Part shown: piece after piece, positions 1 to 9,412 of the stretch
Numbering within the stretch: position 1 is the stretch's first letter
How the letters are laid out: each line of letters opens with the position of its first letter
Assembly: GCF_004765795.1 (NCBI RefSeq)
Contig: NZ_SBIV01000002.1
Coordinates: forward strand, 62,001 to 126,000
Length of the DNA: 64,000 nt
From: Halorussus marinus
Lineage (GTDB): Archaea > Halobacteriota > Halobacteria > Halobacteriales > Haladaptataceae
Reading direction: 5' to 3'
Notes under the pieces: generated by a model
Told to the model about the DNA's origin: nothing
The model's database searches: none
The model's input: the letters and a program-made list of their open reading frames with translations, nothing else
Made by a program: the position numbers and the translations under genes

Positions 1-1972
1 CCGAACAGACCGATTCGAGTTCGGCGTGGTAGTCCCGGAGCGTCTCGCGGCGTTCGGGCGTGGCCGACGGCGAAACCGGGTAGAGCAGTTCGATCTCCGC
101 GCCCACTTGCGCCGCGAGCGCGTTCGCGACTTCGACCTTCAGCGGGTCGTAGGGGCCCCGATCGGTGACGATGCCGAGCACGCCGACGGCGTCGAACCCC
201 CGGTCGTCGACCGCGAGCACGTCGCAGGGCGCGTGGTCGAGGACCCACTCGAAGTCGTTGCGCAACAGACCGAACCGGCGCGGCGTCGAGTCGCGTTCGA
301 GCACGATCACGTCGGTGTCGTGGTGGTCGGCGAAGTTGACGACCGCGTGCTTGGTGTCGTGGCTCACGATCTCGCCGTACTCGACGGGCACGTCGACGTC
401 GGCCGCGAGCCGGTCGGTCCGTTCTTCGAACCGGATGTCGGCCGGCGACTGGGTCGCCGAGGCCTGTTCGAGGGGCGTCTGGTCGGGCACCTCGTCGAAC
501 TGGACCACCCGGACCGTCCCCGAGCCCTGCCTGACGAGGTCGGCCGCGACGCCGAGGAGCGCGGCCTCGCGCTCCTCTGAGGTGTCCTCGGTGACGGGGA
601 CGAGCACCTCGTAGCCGCCGGCGCCGTCGACCGCCGAGCGGGTCCGTTCGACGACGCGCCGGCCCATCGACCGCCTGACGGCGTCTCTGGCGACGCCCTC
701 GCGGTCGATGCGGTCGCGGACGTAGACGACGTACCACACCGCCGATCCCGCGATGATAGCCGCCGACCCGAGCAGCGCCACGGTCCCCATCTGGGTGAGG
801 AGCGCGAGGCCGCCGACCGCGCCGAACGCCTGCGTCCACGGGTAGAGCGGCGACTCGAACGCCGGGTCGTAGTCCTCGACGTCGCCCTCGCGGAACGCCA
901 CGACGGCGACGTTGATGAGCACGAACACGAGGATCTGGAACGCGCTCGCGAGCTTCGCGATGTCGAGGATCGGGACGAACGCGATCAGCGCGAGCATCAC
1001 CACGCCGGTGAGCGAGATGGCGCGCGTCGGCGTGTTGAACCGATCGCTGACGGTGCTGAGCGAGTCGGGCATCAGCTTGTCGCGGCTCATCGCGAGGGGG
1101 TACCGCGACGACGAGAGGATGCCGGCGTTGGCGGTGCTCACGAGCGCCAGCACCGCCGCGACGACGACGATGACGACCCCGGGCTGGGCGAGCGCGACTT
1201 CCGCGGCGTCGGCCATCGGCGTCAGCGACCCGGACAGCACCTCGCCGGGCACGATCCCGACGACGACGAACACGATGAGAACGTACAGCAACGTCGTGAA
1301 GCCAAGCGAGCCGAGGATCCCGAGCGGGATGTTCCGGTCGGGGTTCTCGACTTCCTCGGCGACGCTGGCGATCTTCGTCACACCCGCGTAGGAGACGAAC
1401 ACGAGTCCGGTCGCGGCGAACAGTCCGCCGGCGCCCTTCGCGAAAAAGCCCTCGTACTGGGCGGCCTCGATCGACCCGGCCCCGCCGCCGACGAACCAGA
1501 CGAGCGCGGCGAGCATCGCGGCGACGATGCCGACCTGGAGCCGGCCGGTCTGCTTGGCGCCGAGCATGTTCACCGCGACGAGGAAGGCGGCGAGTCCGAG
1601 CGCCACCGGCTTCACCGGGAGGTCGAACAGTACGACGAGGTACGGAACCCCACCGACGAGCGCGAGCGCGCCCTTGAACGACAGCGAAAACCAGGTTCCG
1701 AGCCCGGCGATGGTGCCCAGTAGCGGGCCCATCCCGCGTTCGATGAAGATGTAGGTCCCGCCGGCTTCGGGCATCGCGGTCGCCATCTCGGCCTTGCTCA
1801 ACGCCGCGGGGAGCACGAGGAGGCCCGCCGCCAGATACGCGAGGATGACCGCCGGACCCGCCATCTTGAGCGCGAGCGCGGGGAGGATGAAGATACCGCT
1901 GCCGATCATCGCGCCGATGCTGATAGCGATCACCGCGAACAGTCCGAGGTCTCGTTCGAGTTCCTTTCCCAT
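1..1972 (-). CDS. APC-family amino-acid permease with C-terminal universal stress protein domains (3' end outside window)
   Basis: The reverse strand is open from an ATG at 1972 to the left edge (657 codons visible, stop not seen). The first ~430 residues are strongly hydrophobic with about 12 membrane segments. They begin with the APC signature region (IGAMIGSGIFILP, residues ~17-29) and include a glycine-rich GGTYIFIERGMG segment. This is followed by a soluble tail with universal-stress-protein-like sequence (EVLVPVTED, then a second module around VLAVDDRGFDAVGVLG). Haloarchaea carry many such permease-USP fusions, annotated as cationic amino-acid transporters; the substrate cannot be read from sequence. 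The start lies 2 nt after the stop of the upstream TrkA-N gene, so the two are probably cotranscribed and the TrkA protein may modulate the transporter. Confidence 0.85.
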   Translation of the reverse strand, partial: MGKELERDLGLFAVIAISIGAMIGSGIFILPALALKMAGPAVILAYLAAGLLVLPAALSKAEMATAMPEAGGTYIFIERGMGPLLGTIAGLGTWFSLSFKGALALVGGVPYLVVLFDLPVKPVALGLAAFLVAVNMLGAKQTGRLQVGIVAAMLAALVWFVGGGAGSIEAAQYEGFFAKGAGGLFAATGLVFVSYAGVTKIASVAEEVENPDRNIPLGILGSLGFTTLLYVLIVFVVVGIVPGEVLSGSLTPMADAAEVALAQPGVVIVVVAAVLALVSTANAGILSSSRYPLAMSRDKLMPDSLSTVSDRFNTPTRAISLTGVVMLALIAFVPILDIAKLASAFQILVFVLINVAVVAFREGDVEDYDPAFESPLYPWTQAFGAVGGLALLTQMGTVALLGSAAIIAGSAVWYVVYVRDRIDREGVARDAVRRSMGRRVVERTRSAVDGAGGYEVLVPVTEDTSEEREAALLGVAADLVRQGSGTVRVVQFDEVPDQTPLEQASATQSPADIRFEERTDRLAADVDVPVEYGEIVSHDTKHAVVNFADHHDTDVIVLERDSTPRRFGLLRNDFEWVLDHAPCDVLAVDDRGFDAVGVLGIVTDRGPYDPLKVEVANALAAQVGAEIELLYPVSPSATPERRETLRDYHAELESVCS

Positions 1973-1974
1973 GG

Positions 1975-2457
1975 TCAGCTCTCCCCGGAAGAGCGTTTGA
2001 GGCGGTCGTTGACACCCGACGCGACCAGATCGGAAGCACACACCGCGTCGACGTCGAGGGTTTCGAGCGAGTCGACGCGGTCGGGGTCGTTGACCAGCAT
2101 GAGGATCCTGTCGACGCCGAACCGGGTCCGGAGCAACTGCGCGGCGAGGAGGTTACTGCCGTCGGTCCGCGACGCGACGACCGCGAGCGACGCCTCCCCG
2201 GCGCCGATCCGATCGAGCGTTTCTGCGCTGATCTCTTCGACGTGTCTGGCGGTCACGGTCGATTCGTCGGCTCGTTGGGCCGCCTCCGGCGCCGTGGCGA
2301 GAAACGTCACCTCGTAGTCGGTTGCGAGACGCTCGGCGAGCAGGCGCCCGACGTGACCGCCCCCGACGACGAGGGCACGACGCCGACGGGCGGACCCGGC
2401 GGCGGTCCCCGATCCGACGGCCGACATCAGCCCGGCGGTCGGTCCGTTTCGGGACAT
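1975..2457 (-). CDS. TrkA-N domain NAD-binding regulatory protein
   Basis: A 160-residue protein with a Rossmann nucleotide-binding start (ALVVGGGHVGRLLAERL, residues ~28-44) and the pattern of a single RCK/TrkA-N domain. No TrkA-C domain or membrane segment is visible, so it is shorter than full TrkA (~220 aa or two domains). Family members bind NAD(H) and regulate cation or other transporters. The N-terminal 25 residues are Gly/Ser/Ala/Arg-rich and probably disordered. A strong Shine-Dalgarno sequence precedes this ATG, supporting the start. It is followed 2 nt later by the amino-acid permease gene, so a role as that transporter's ligand-sensing subunit is an inference from context. Confidence 0.8.
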   Translation of the reverse strand: MSRNGPTAGLMSAVGSGTAAGSARRRRALVVGGGHVGRLLAERLATDYEVTFLATAPEAAQRADESTVTARHVEEISAETLDRIGAGEASLAVVASRTDGSNLLAAQLLRTRFGVDRILMLVNDPDRVDSLETLDVDAVCASDLVASGVNDRLKRSSGES

Positions 2458-2462
2458 TCGAA

Positions 2463-2474
2463 CTCACCTCCTCC
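2463..2474 (-). promoter_or_regulatory. strong Shine-Dalgarno site of the TrkA-N gene
   Basis: On the reverse strand GGAGGAGGTGAG sits 5 nt before the ATG at 2457. Most genes in this window are leaderless, so a purine-rich site this strong implies a transcript with a 5' leader. The rest of 2475-2722 holds no convincing gene; AT-rich elements around 2596-2650 are candidate promoters. Confidence 0.6.
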
Positions 2475-2722
2475 GAAGGAAACGGCAGGGATTCTCGGCC
2501 GTGAGTCTAACGTGGTCGGTCCGCGGGCGTCTCTCGACGAACGGTCGAGTCGTAACGATTGCATGGTTCCGTCACCCGACCGTAGACCACGGATAGCAAT
2601 AAATGGATCGGATTAATGCCCGGTCCGTGAATATATTTAGAATATATTGTCGTTTCGGGGATGAGGAATGAGATCGCGACGGCCGTGGCTACCGCGGCTG
2701 GGAATCCGGGGAGAAACGCTCC

Positions 2723-3202
2723 TCAGGCGTCGTCGGCTTCGAACGTCCGGAAGCCCTCGTAGGGGTTCTCGTACTCGTTGCGGATCAGATCCTCGTCCTC
2801 GATTTCGAGCCCGAGCTCGTCGAGCTCCTGGCCGATCCGGCTCAGATCGTCGCCGTCGGTGCCGACGACCTCGATGTGGATGTTCTCGTGGCCGGTCATC
2901 ACCTCGCGGACCGCCACCACGCCCTCGACCTCTTTGGCCCTCTGGGCGAGCGCCTCGCGGTCGGGTATCGGGGCCGAACAGACGATGAGCGTCCGGAGCT
3001 GGAGCCCGGCCGCCTCGTAGTCGACCGCCGGATGGTAGCCGGTGATGATACCGTCGTCCTCGAGCTGGCGGATCCGGTGGCGGACGGTGCTGGCCGACAC
3101 GTCGGCGTGTTCGGCGATGGTGCTCGTCGACGCCTTCCGGGCGTCGCGCTGGAGCATGTGGATGATGTACTTGTCGAGGTCGTCGAGGCGTTCGTCGCTC
3201 AT
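2723..3202 (-). CDS. Lrp/AsnC family transcriptional regulator
   Basis: A 159-residue protein with an N-terminal AsnC-type winged HTH ([20 protein letters not shown], residues ~6-25, then [20 protein letters not shown]) and a C-terminal RAM/ligand-binding alpha-beta domain ([12 protein letters not shown] to ~150). Length and architecture match full haloarchaeal Lrp proteins, which sense amino acids or related metabolites. The ATG at 3202 was chosen over an upstream in-frame start at 3319 because [13 protein letters not shown] is the normal family N-terminus and the upstream stretch is arginine-rich and atypical. It is monocistronic, divergent from aspS. Its proximity to the amino-acid permease suggests, but does not show, a regulatory link. 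Confidence 0.88.
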   Translation of the reverse strand: MSDERLDDLDKYIIHMLQRDARKASTSTIAEHADVSASTVRHRIRQLEDDGIITGYHPAVDYEAAGLQLRTLIVCSAPIPDREALAQRAKEVEGVVAVREVMTGHENIHIEVVGTDGDDLSRIGQELDELGLEIEDEDLIRNEYENPYEGFRTFEADDA

Positions 3203-3387
3203 ACGTTCGGTGTCGTAGGGCGGCCTCAAAAGAACTGTTCCGTTTTCGCTACCCGGGGATACAGCGACGCCGGTGGCGGCCGGCACGCGGCGGTTCCGGT
3301 GTCGGGACGCCGCGCCCACCGCGAGCGCGGCGACCGGTCGCGCGGAAAATGACCGCGTTTAAGACCGGGCCGCGTGAATCGAGAGGT

Positions 3388-4689
3388 ATGCAAGACCGAA
3401 CGTACACCGCGGACGCCGAACCCGGCGACACGGTCACCGTGGCCGGGTGGGCACACGAGATCCGCGACCTCGGCGGCATCGCCTTTCTCATCGTCCGGGA
3501 CACCACCGGCAAGATTCAGGTCAAGTTCGAGAAAGACGAGATGGACGACGACCTGGTCGAGACCGGGACGGACGTCAACCGCGAGAGCGTGGTGAAAGTC
3601 TCGGGCGACGTCGAGGAAGAGCCCCGGGCTCCGACCGACGTCGAGATCGTGCCCGACTCGGTCGAGGTCATCGCCGCCGCCGAGCCCGAGCTCCCGCTCG
3701 ACCCCTCGGGCAAGGTCGACGCCGACCTCTCGACCCGACTCGACAACCGGACCCTCGACCTCCGCAAGGACGAGCAGAAGGCCATCTTCGAGATCCGCGC
3801 GGAGATCCTGCGGTCGGTCCGCGAGGCGTTCCGCGAGCTGGGTTCGACCGAGATCAACACGCCGAAAATCGTCGCGACCGGCACCGAGGGCGGCACCGAG
3901 CTGTTCCCGATCACCTACTTCGGCCAAGAGGCGTTCATGAACCAGTCGCCCCAGCTGTTCAAGCAGCTGATGGTCGGCTCCGGGCTCGAACGCGTCTTCG
4001 AGATCGGGCCGATCTTCCGGGCCGAAGAGCACAACACGCCCCGCCACCTCAACGAGGCGACCTCGATCGACTTCGAGAGCGCCTTCTTCGACTACGAGGA
4101 CGCGATGGACGCCTGCGAGACGGTCGTGAAGGCCGCCTACGAGGGCGTCGCCGAGAACTGTCAGGCCGAGCTCGAAGCGCTGGGCTACGAGGAGTTCGAG
4201 GCGCCGTCGGGCGAGTTCCCCCGGCTGACCTACGAGGAGGCCATCGAGCGCATCAACGCCACGGGCGCGCTCGACGACCAGCTCGTGTGGGGCGACGACC
4301 TGCCGACCGAGGGCGAGACCGCGCTCGGCGACGACGTCGGCTCGCACTACTTCATCACCGACTGGCCCAGCGAGATCAAGCCGTTCTACATCAAAGACCA
4401 CGACGACGATCCGGAGCTGTCGACCGGCTTCGACCTGATGCACCCCTCGATGGAGCTGGTCTCTGGCGGCCAGCGTGAGCACCGCTACGACCGGCTCGTG
4501 GAGGGCTTCGAACAGCAGGGTCTCGACCCCGAGGCGTTCGACTACTACACCAAGATGTTCAAGTACGGCATGCCGCCCCACGCCGGCTGGGGGCTCGGCG
4601 GCGAACGGCTCGTCATGACGATGCTCGGGCTGGAGAACATCCGGGAGGCCGTCCTCTTCCCGCGCGATCGCCAACGGCTGAGCCCGTAG
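3388..4689 (+). CDS. aspS: aspartyl-tRNA synthetase, archaeal type, predicted non-discriminating
   Basis: A 433-residue class II synthetase that charges tRNA(Asp). The N-terminal OB-fold anticodon domain spans residues ~1-100. The catalytic domain carries the [10 protein letters not shown] loop, motif 2 ([14 protein letters not shown]) and motif 3 ([11 protein letters not shown]). In Thermococcus-type discriminating enzymes two anticodon-domain residues, Trp26 and Lys85, restrict the enzyme to tRNA(Asp). Here the aligned residues are His23 (GWAHEIRD) and Pro82 (PRAPTDVEI), the pair reported for non-discriminating AspRS. It therefore probably also makes Asp-tRNA(Asn) for GatCAB. The ATG at 3388 is preceded by a TATA-like GTTTAAGA about 27 nt upstream and fits the family N-terminus; an in-frame start at 3349 is less likely. 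Confidence 0.96.
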   Translation: MQDRTYTADAEPGDTVTVAGWAHEIRDLGGIAFLIVRDTTGKIQVKFEKDEMDDDLVETGTDVNRESVVKVSGDVEEEPRAPTDVEIVPDSVEVIAAAEPELPLDPSGKVDADLSTRLDNRTLDLRKDEQKAIFEIRAEILRSVREAFRELGSTEINTPKIVATGTEGGTELFPITYFGQEAFMNQSPQLFKQLMVGSGLERVFEIGPIFRAEEHNTPRHLNEATSIDFESAFFDYEDAMDACETVVKAAYEGVAENCQAELEALGYEEFEAPSGEFPRLTYEEAIERINATGALDDQLVWGDDLPTEGETALGDDVGSHYFITDWPSEIKPFYIKDHDDDPELSTGFDLMHPSMELVSGGQREHRYDRLVEGFEQQGLDPEAFDYYTKMFKYGMPPHAGWGLGGERLVMTMLGLENIREAVLFPRDRQRLSP

Positions 4690-4830
4690 GACTCGTTCTG
4701 AGCTGACGTCCGTTTCTGTGGCGTCGCGCCGGAGTCTGCGCTCGGTCGGGGGTCCGCGGTCCGGCTCGAAACGGGCCACCGCGGCCCGAGATTGTAACCG
4801 TTAAACGTGACCGCTCCCGAGATGCGGGCG

Positions 4831-5670
4831 ATGACTGACGACCGAGAGTCGGCGCGGGCGTTCGTGCCGGGCCACGTCACGGGCTTTTTCAGCGTCCACG
4901 ACGCCGACGACCCCGAGCAGGCCGGGTCGCGCGGCGCGGGGGTGACCCTCTCGGAGGGCGTGACCGTCGACGTCGAGCCCGCCGCGGAGACCGCGATGCA
5001 ACTGAACGACGAGCCCGCCGCGATCGAGGCGGTGACGCGAGTGCTCGACGCGCTCGACGCCGAGGCGCGCGTGACCGCCCGGACCGACCTGCCCGTCGGC
5101 GCCGGCTTCGGCGTCTCGGGGGCGACCGCGCTCGGGACCGCGCTCGCCGCGAACCGGGCGTTCGACTGCGAGCGCTCGGCGAACGAACTGATCGCGCTCG
5201 CCCACGCCGCCGAAGTCGAGTCGGGCACCGGGCTCGGCGACGTGGTCGCGCAGGCCCGCGGGGGCGTCCCGATCCGACTCGACCCCGGCGCGCCCGAGTA
5301 CAACCGGCTCGACGGCGTGCCCGCCGCGGGTCGGATCGAGTATCTCACCCTCGGCGAACGCTCAACCGAGGCGGTGCTGTCGGGCAACACCCAACGGCTC
5401 TCGTCGGTCGGGGTCGACATGCTGGTCCGACTGGTCGAGACGCCGACCCTGCCGATGCTGATGGACGCCTCCCGGGAGTTCGCCGAATCGGCCGACCTCC
5501 TCACGCCGGAGGTCGAGGGCGTTCTGGCCGACGTGACCGCCGCCGGCGGCGAGGCCGCGATGGCGATGCTCGGCGAGACCGTGTTCGCGCTCGGGACCGG
5601 CCTGACCGACGCGGGCTACGACGCCGACGCCTGCGAGGTCCATCCCGCGGGCGCGACGCTCCGAAAGTAG
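4831..5670 (+). CDS. pantoate kinase (GHMP family), archaeal CoA biosynthesis
   Basis: A 279-residue GHMP kinase phosphorylating pantoate to 4-phosphopantoate, the archaeal replacement for the bacterial PanC/PanK order of steps. Visible features are the N-terminal FVPGHVTGFFSV segment typical of pantoate kinase, the ATP-binding loop PVGAGFGVSGATALGTA (~residues 90-106) and the GTGLGDVVAQARGG motif. The gene for the next enzyme, phosphopantothenate synthetase, lies 525 bp downstream on the same strand with one small gene between, the usual archaeal arrangement. Three in-frame ATGs exist (4807, 4822, 4831); 4831 was taken because a TATA-like GTTAAACG lies ~28 nt upstream, fitting a leaderless transcript. 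Confidence 0.92.
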   Translation: MTDDRESARAFVPGHVTGFFSVHDADDPEQAGSRGAGVTLSEGVTVDVEPAAETAMQLNDEPAAIEAVTRVLDALDAEARVTARTDLPVGAGFGVSGATALGTALAANRAFDCERSANELIALAHAAEVESGTGLGDVVAQARGGVPIRLDPGAPEYNRLDGVPAAGRIEYLTLGERSTEAVLSGNTQRLSSVGVDMLVRLVETPTLPMLMDASREFAESADLLTPEVEGVLADVTAAGGEAAMAMLGETVFALGTGLTDAGYDADACEVHPAGATLRK

Positions 5671-5707
5671 CGATAGCTTTTCGGTGATCGCGGGCGCGAA
5701 ATCGCGT

Positions 5708-6127
5708 ATGGGCGACCGCAGTCCCGACACCCGCTCCGGGTACGGCGAGGACCCCGACGGCGCGCTCGAAACCATCGCCGTCGGCGCGAGCATGGTACTC
5801 ATGGGGGTGCTTGCGGTCGCGTTGCTCGCCGCGGGCGTCTCGTGGTGGTGGATGGCGTTCCCGATCGGCGGCGGACTGATCCCGCTGGCGGTCGGTCTCG
5901 CCCAGTGGTACCGCGACCGCGGGGTCGACGAGAGCGACGAGCAGGACGCGCTCGACGCGCTTCGGGCGCGGTACGCCCGCGGCGAACTCACCGAGGCGGA
6001 GTTCGAGAGCCGGCTCGAACGCCTGCTCGAAACCGAGACCCCCGAGAGCGCCCGGGCGTCGCTCGACCGCGAGCCCGCGGCCGACGAGCGCGACCGGACG
6101 CCCGAACGCGACCCCGAAATCGAGTGA
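5708..6127 (+). CDS. SHOCT-domain small membrane protein
   Basis: A 139-residue protein with a short polar N-terminus, two adjacent transmembrane segments (residues ~23-68, including SWWWMAFPIGGGLIPLAVGLA) and a C-terminal SHOCT motif (LDALRARYARGELTEAEFESRLERLLE, beginning near residue 80) followed by an acidic/arginine-rich tail. SHOCT segments are common in haloarchaeal membrane proteins and are thought to mediate oligomerisation; no enzymatic role is known. It sits between the two CoA genes in the same direction, but nothing in its sequence links it to CoA synthesis. Confidence 0.8.
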   Translation: MGDRSPDTRSGYGEDPDGALETIAVGASMVLMGVLAVALLAAGVSWWWMAFPIGGGLIPLAVGLAQWYRDRGVDESDEQDALDALRARYARGELTEAEFESRLERLLETETPESARASLDREPAADERDRTPERDPEIE

Positions 6128-6194
6128 CGGCGATCGTCCGCCCCGCGGTCGGACGTAACGACGCCTTTTCGGTGATATGGGGCAAGCCACGAGT

Positions 6195-6938
6195 ATGACC
6201 GAGATTCCCGAGGACCACCCCCGACAGGAGTCGTTGCTCACCCGCCACCGCATCGAGGAGGGCGTCGAGAAGGGCATCACCAGCAGACAGGGGCTCATCG
6301 CGGAGGGTCGCGGCGAGGCGTTCGACTACCTGCTGGGCGAGCGCACTCTGCCCAGCGCCGACGACGCCGCGCGGGCGGCCGCGGCCCACCTCCTGCTGGC
6401 CGACCGGCCGGTGCTGTCGGTCAACGGCAACGTCGCGGCGCTCGTCCCGGGAGAGATCGTCGAACTCGCCGAGGCGGTCGAGGCGGACATCGAGGTCAAT
6501 CTGTTCAACCGGACCGACGAACGGATGCGAGCCATCGCCGACCACCTCCGCGAGCACGGCGCCGAGTCGGTGAAGGGACTGGCGGCCGACGCCCGGATTC
6601 CGGGGCTCGACCACGAGCGCGCGAAGGTCGACGCCGACGGCATCCACGCCGCCGACGTGGTCGTCGTGCCGCTCGAAGACGGCGACCGGGCCGAGGCGCT
6701 CGCCGAGATGGGCAAGACCGAGATCGTGATCGATCTAAATCCCCTCTCGCGGTCGGCGCGGTCGGCCGCGGTCCCGATCGTGGACAACATCCTGCGGGCG
6801 GTGCCGAACGTGACCGAGCACGCCCGCGACCTGCGGGACGCAGACGAGGCCGCCTTAGAGCGAATCGTCGCCGAGTTCGACCCCGAGGACGCGCTCCGGG
6901 AGGCCGAGCGCGCGATTCGGCAGGGCGACCTCGAGTGA
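6195..6938 (+). CDS. 4-phosphopantoate--beta-alanine ligase (phosphopantothenate synthetase)
   Basis: A 247-residue protein matching the archaeal phosphopantothenate synthetase family (COG1701) along its length, with IPEDHPRQESLLTRHRIEEG at the N-terminus, NGNVAALVPGE near residues 75-85, NLFNRTDER and the C-terminal DLNPLSRSARSA/PIVDNILRAVPN segment. It condenses 4-phosphopantoate with beta-alanine using ATP. The partner pantoate kinase is encoded upstream, and a decarboxylase that could supply beta-alanine lies near 35.4-36.5 kb. The ATG at 6195 was selected because it gives the family N-terminus (MTEIPEDHPR); an in-frame ATG at 6177 adds only six residues. Confidence 0.93.
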   Translation: MTEIPEDHPRQESLLTRHRIEEGVEKGITSRQGLIAEGRGEAFDYLLGERTLPSADDAARAAAAHLLLADRPVLSVNGNVAALVPGEIVELAEAVEADIEVNLFNRTDERMRAIADHLREHGAESVKGLAADARIPGLDHERAKVDADGIHAADVVVVPLEDGDRAEALAEMGKTEIVIDLNPLSRSARSAAVPIVDNILRAVPNVTEHARDLRDADEAALERIVAEFDPEDALREAERAIRQGDLE

Positions 6939-6986
6939 CGGCGGCGTCGCTTTCGGCCGGAGCGGTCCGTAAAAATCGCTATATCG

Positions 6987-7002
6987 CGTCCCGTGCGGGA
7001 CG
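6987..7002. terminator. possible bidirectional hairpin between convergent genes
   Basis: CGTCCCG-TG-CGGGACG forms a 7 bp perfect stem with a 2 nt loop in the 76 bp between the phosphopantothenate synthetase gene and the convergent cold-shock gene. A T-rich tract follows on the plus strand (TTGTGTT) and, read on the minus strand, GATTTTTAC lies just beyond. Archaeal termination mainly needs T-runs, so the hairpin may be accessory. Confidence 0.35.
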
Positions 7003-7014
7003 TTGTGTTCCGAC

Positions 7015-7212
7015 TTACGCGCGGACGACGTTCGTCGCGCGCGGGCCCTTGGGGGCCTGTTCGATGTCGAATTCGATGTCCGTTCCCTCTTCGAGGTCGG
7101 GGCCGCCAACGTCCTCCATGTGGAAGAATACGTCGTCGCCGTCCGCGTCGTCCGTCGAGATGAAACCGTAGCCGCCAGTGTCGTTGAAGAAATCAACAGT
7201 TCCGTTTGCCAT
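7015..7212 (-). CDS. cold-shock domain protein (CspA family)
   Basis: A 65-residue single cold-shock domain. Both RNA-binding motifs are present in haloarchaeal form: RNP1-like GGYGFIST (residues ~13-20) and RNP2-like DVFFHMED (~27-34), followed by the usual GPRATNVV end. It is strongly acidic compared with bacterial CspA. These proteins bind single-stranded nucleic acid and act as RNA chaperones. ATG 7212 gives the family start [10 protein letters not shown]; the longer in-frame start at 7242 adds an unsupported extension. Confidence 0.93.
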   Translation of the reverse strand: MANGTVDFFNDTGGYGFISTDDADGDDVFFHMEDVGGPDLEEGTDIEFDIEQAPKGPRATNVVRA

Positions 7213-7363
7213 TGCAAGTATAGGGAGGCGCCAGCCACGCATAACTGTTCCGAGAGTCGAGGTATCACGGTTTTCGGCGCCTCAAAGCGGTGATTTGCTC
7301 GTCCGGGCGGGCCCGAAGCCGCACCGCAACGACTTTCACCACGCAATAATACTACTAGGTTGT

Positions 7364-8293
7364 ATGCGCGAATTCGACCAGTTCAGCGACGTCGGCGAGG
7401 CGGAAGTGACCCGCGCGATCGGACAGGAGTGGACCGAGGAGTTCATGGACTTCACCGACTCGGACGTGATCATCGTCGGCGGCGGCCCGTCGGGGCTGAT
7501 GGCCGCGAAGGAACTCTCAGACCGGGGCGTCCAGGCGATGGTCGTCGAGAAGAACAACTACCTCGGCGGCGGGTTCTGGCTCGGCGGCTTCCTGATGAAC
7601 AAGGTGACCGTCCGGGACCCGGCCCAGCAGATCCTCGACGAACTCGAGGTCGACTACAAGCCCGCCCAAGACAGCGAGGGGCTGTTCGTCGCGAACGGTC
7701 CCGAGGCGTGTTCCGGCCTCATCAAGGCGGCCTGCGACGCGGGCGCGAAGATGCAGAACATGACCGAGTTCACCGACATCGTGATCCGAGAGGACCACCG
7801 GGTGGGCGGCATCGTGATGAACTGGACGCCGGTCCACGCCCTGCCCCGGGAGATCACCTGCGTCGACCCGATCGCCGTCGAGTCCGACCTCGTCATCGAC
7901 GCGACCGGCCACGACGCGATGGCGGTCTCGAAGCTCGACGAACGGGGCGTACTCGACGCGCCCGGCATCGGCGACGCGAAGGAAAACGCCACCGGGATGG
8001 ACCAGACCGGCGACGACTCGTACGGCGCGCCCGGCCACGACTCACCCGGCCACGACTCGATGTGGGTCGGCGAGAGCGAGGACGCGGTCGTCGACCACAC
8101 GGGGGTCGTCCACGACGGCCTGATCGCGACCGGGATGGCGACCGCGACGACCTACGGCCTCCCGCGGATGGGCCCGACCTTCGGCGCGATGCTGGTGTCG
8201 GGCAAGCGTGCGGCTCAGTGTGCCCTCGACGAACTCGGCGTCGACGCCGACCCCGTCGAGATGTCCCCGCCGACCGCGCCCGCCGACGACTGA
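7364..8293 (+). CDS. thi4: thiamine thiazole synthase Thi4
   Basis: A 309-residue FAD/NAD-binding protein of the Thi4/ThiC4 family that makes the ADP-thiazole moiety of thiamine from NAD and glycine. The dinucleotide-binding fold [17 protein letters not shown] begins near residue 35, followed by [14 protein letters not shown]. The haloarchaeal enzyme is expected to use a conserved active-site cysteine as sulfur donor; here Cys166 in REITCVDP occupies that place, so a suicide-type mechanism is likely. The C-terminal [25 protein letters not shown] segment is characteristic. An AT-rich element (CAATAATACTACTAGG) immediately upstream marks the promoter. A ThiR-type regulator gene lies about 5 kb downstream and probably controls it. 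Confidence 0.95.
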   Translation: MREFDQFSDVGEAEVTRAIGQEWTEEFMDFTDSDVIIVGGGPSGLMAAKELSDRGVQAMVVEKNNYLGGGFWLGGFLMNKVTVRDPAQQILDELEVDYKPAQDSEGLFVANGPEACSGLIKAACDAGAKMQNMTEFTDIVIREDHRVGGIVMNWTPVHALPREITCVDPIAVESDLVIDATGHDAMAVSKLDERGVLDAPGIGDAKENATGMDQTGDDSYGAPGHDSPGHDSMWVGESEDAVVDHTGVVHDGLIATGMATATTYGLPRMGPTFGAMLVSGKRAAQCALDELGVDADPVEMSPPTAPADD

Positions 8294-8416
8294 GCCCCGA
8301 CCTCGACGGCCCAGAACCGACCCCGCTGACGACCGACCCCCGACCGGCCGACCGCGCGATCGCCCCGCGTTCGCCGCAAGCCCTACCGTTTTTGCCCCGC
8401 GGTCCGAGCCGAGACT

Positions 8417-9301
8417 ATGGACGTACTCGTCACCGGCGCGACCGGCGCCATCGGGAGTTGGATCGTCGAGCGCCTCGCCGCGGACGGCCACGACGTGGTC
8501 GGCGTCGACCTCGAACGCCCGCCCGGCGACCGGGAGAACGCCCGCTTTTACGCGGCGGATCTGACCGACCAGGGGCAGGCGTGGGAGCTGATCCAGAGCG
8601 AGGACCCCGATCAGGTCGTCCACTGCGCGTCGATCCCGGTCGCGGGCACCCACCCGGGCACCGAGACGTTCCGCAACAACGTCGAGTGTACGTACAACGT
8701 GCTCGTCGCCGCCGGGACGGTCGGCGCCGACGTGGTCTGGACCTCCAGCGAGAGCCTCTACGGGATGCCGTTCGCCCGCGAGCCGTCGCTGCCCGACTAC
8801 CTGCCGATCGACGAGGCCCACCCCAAGCGCCCCGAGGACCCCTACGGCACCTCGAAGCTCGTCGGCGAGGAGGTCGCCGAGATGGTCGTCCGGCGGTACG
8901 GGATCGCGGTCACCTCCCTGCGCCCGTCGTGGGTGAACTACCCCGGCCGCTACGAGGTGTCCGAGGTTCGGGAGGACTTCGACCCCGAGACCGCCGATCG
9001 ATCGGGCAACTTCTGGTCGTACGTCGACGTCCGGGACGTGGTCTCGCTTGTCGCGGCGGCGCTGGCGGCCGATCGGTCCGGCCACGAGGCGTACCTCGCG
9101 GTCGCCGACGACAACTACCTCGGTCGGCCCACCGCCGAGACCGTCGCGGCGGTGTTCGGCGGCCTGCCCGACGACTGCGATCTCGACGGCGAGCAGTCGG
9201 CGTTCTCGACCGCGAAGGCCCGCGAGCGGTTCGGCTGGACCCCCGACCACTCCTGGCGGACGGCCGAAGACGAGTCGGTTCCGGGGCCATCGTTTCGCTG
9301 A
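8417..9301 (+). CDS. NAD-dependent epimerase/dehydratase (extended SDR)
   Basis: A 294-residue extended short-chain dehydrogenase. The N-terminal VTGATGAIGSWIVERL gives the TGxxGxxG NAD-binding motif, WTSSESLYG supplies the Ser, and YGTSK (YxxxK, residues ~139-143) completes the catalytic set. The C-terminal region (SYVDVRDVVSLVAAAL, FGWTPDHSWR) is typical of UDP-sugar or sugar-acid epimerase-like proteins. The substrate is unknown; no sugar-nucleotide genes adjoin it. It starts at ATG 8417 with little leader and is transcribed alone between thi4 and a convergent methyltransferase gene. Confidence 0.85.
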   Translation: MDVLVTGATGAIGSWIVERLAADGHDVVGVDLERPPGDRENARFYAADLTDQGQAWELIQSEDPDQVVHCASIPVAGTHPGTETFRNNVECTYNVLVAAGTVGADVVWTSSESLYGMPFAREPSLPDYLPIDEAHPKRPEDPYGTSKLVGEEVAEMVVRRYGIAVTSLRPSWVNYPGRYEVSEVREDFDPETADRSGNFWSYVDVRDVVSLVAAALAADRSGHEAYLAVADDNYLGRPTAETVAAVFGGLPDDCDLDGEQSAFSTAKARERFGWTPDHSWRTAEDESVPGPSFR

Positions 9302-9412
9302 GACCCGGACGCGGAAGTTGGGTCCGTCACCGAAACGAGCGACCGGTTCCGGACTGGTTCCGCATATCTGTCCGATAGTTAGTTTTATTGTTCATTGACC
9401 CCTGTGACCGAT

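Noticed and set aside
26-1391. Long plus-strand frames opposite the permease
   Set aside because: They are arginine/proline-rich shadows of the minus-strand permease, which has clear membrane segments and family motifs.
2661-2765. Short plus-strand frame beginning at ATG 2661 after an AT-rich element
   Set aside because: It runs into the 3' end of the Lrp gene antisense and has no recognisable product or coding character.
3226-4779. 517-codon minus-strand frame opposite aspS
   Set aside because: It spans the whole aspS gene antisense. The composition reflects the third-base GC bias and no family pattern is present.
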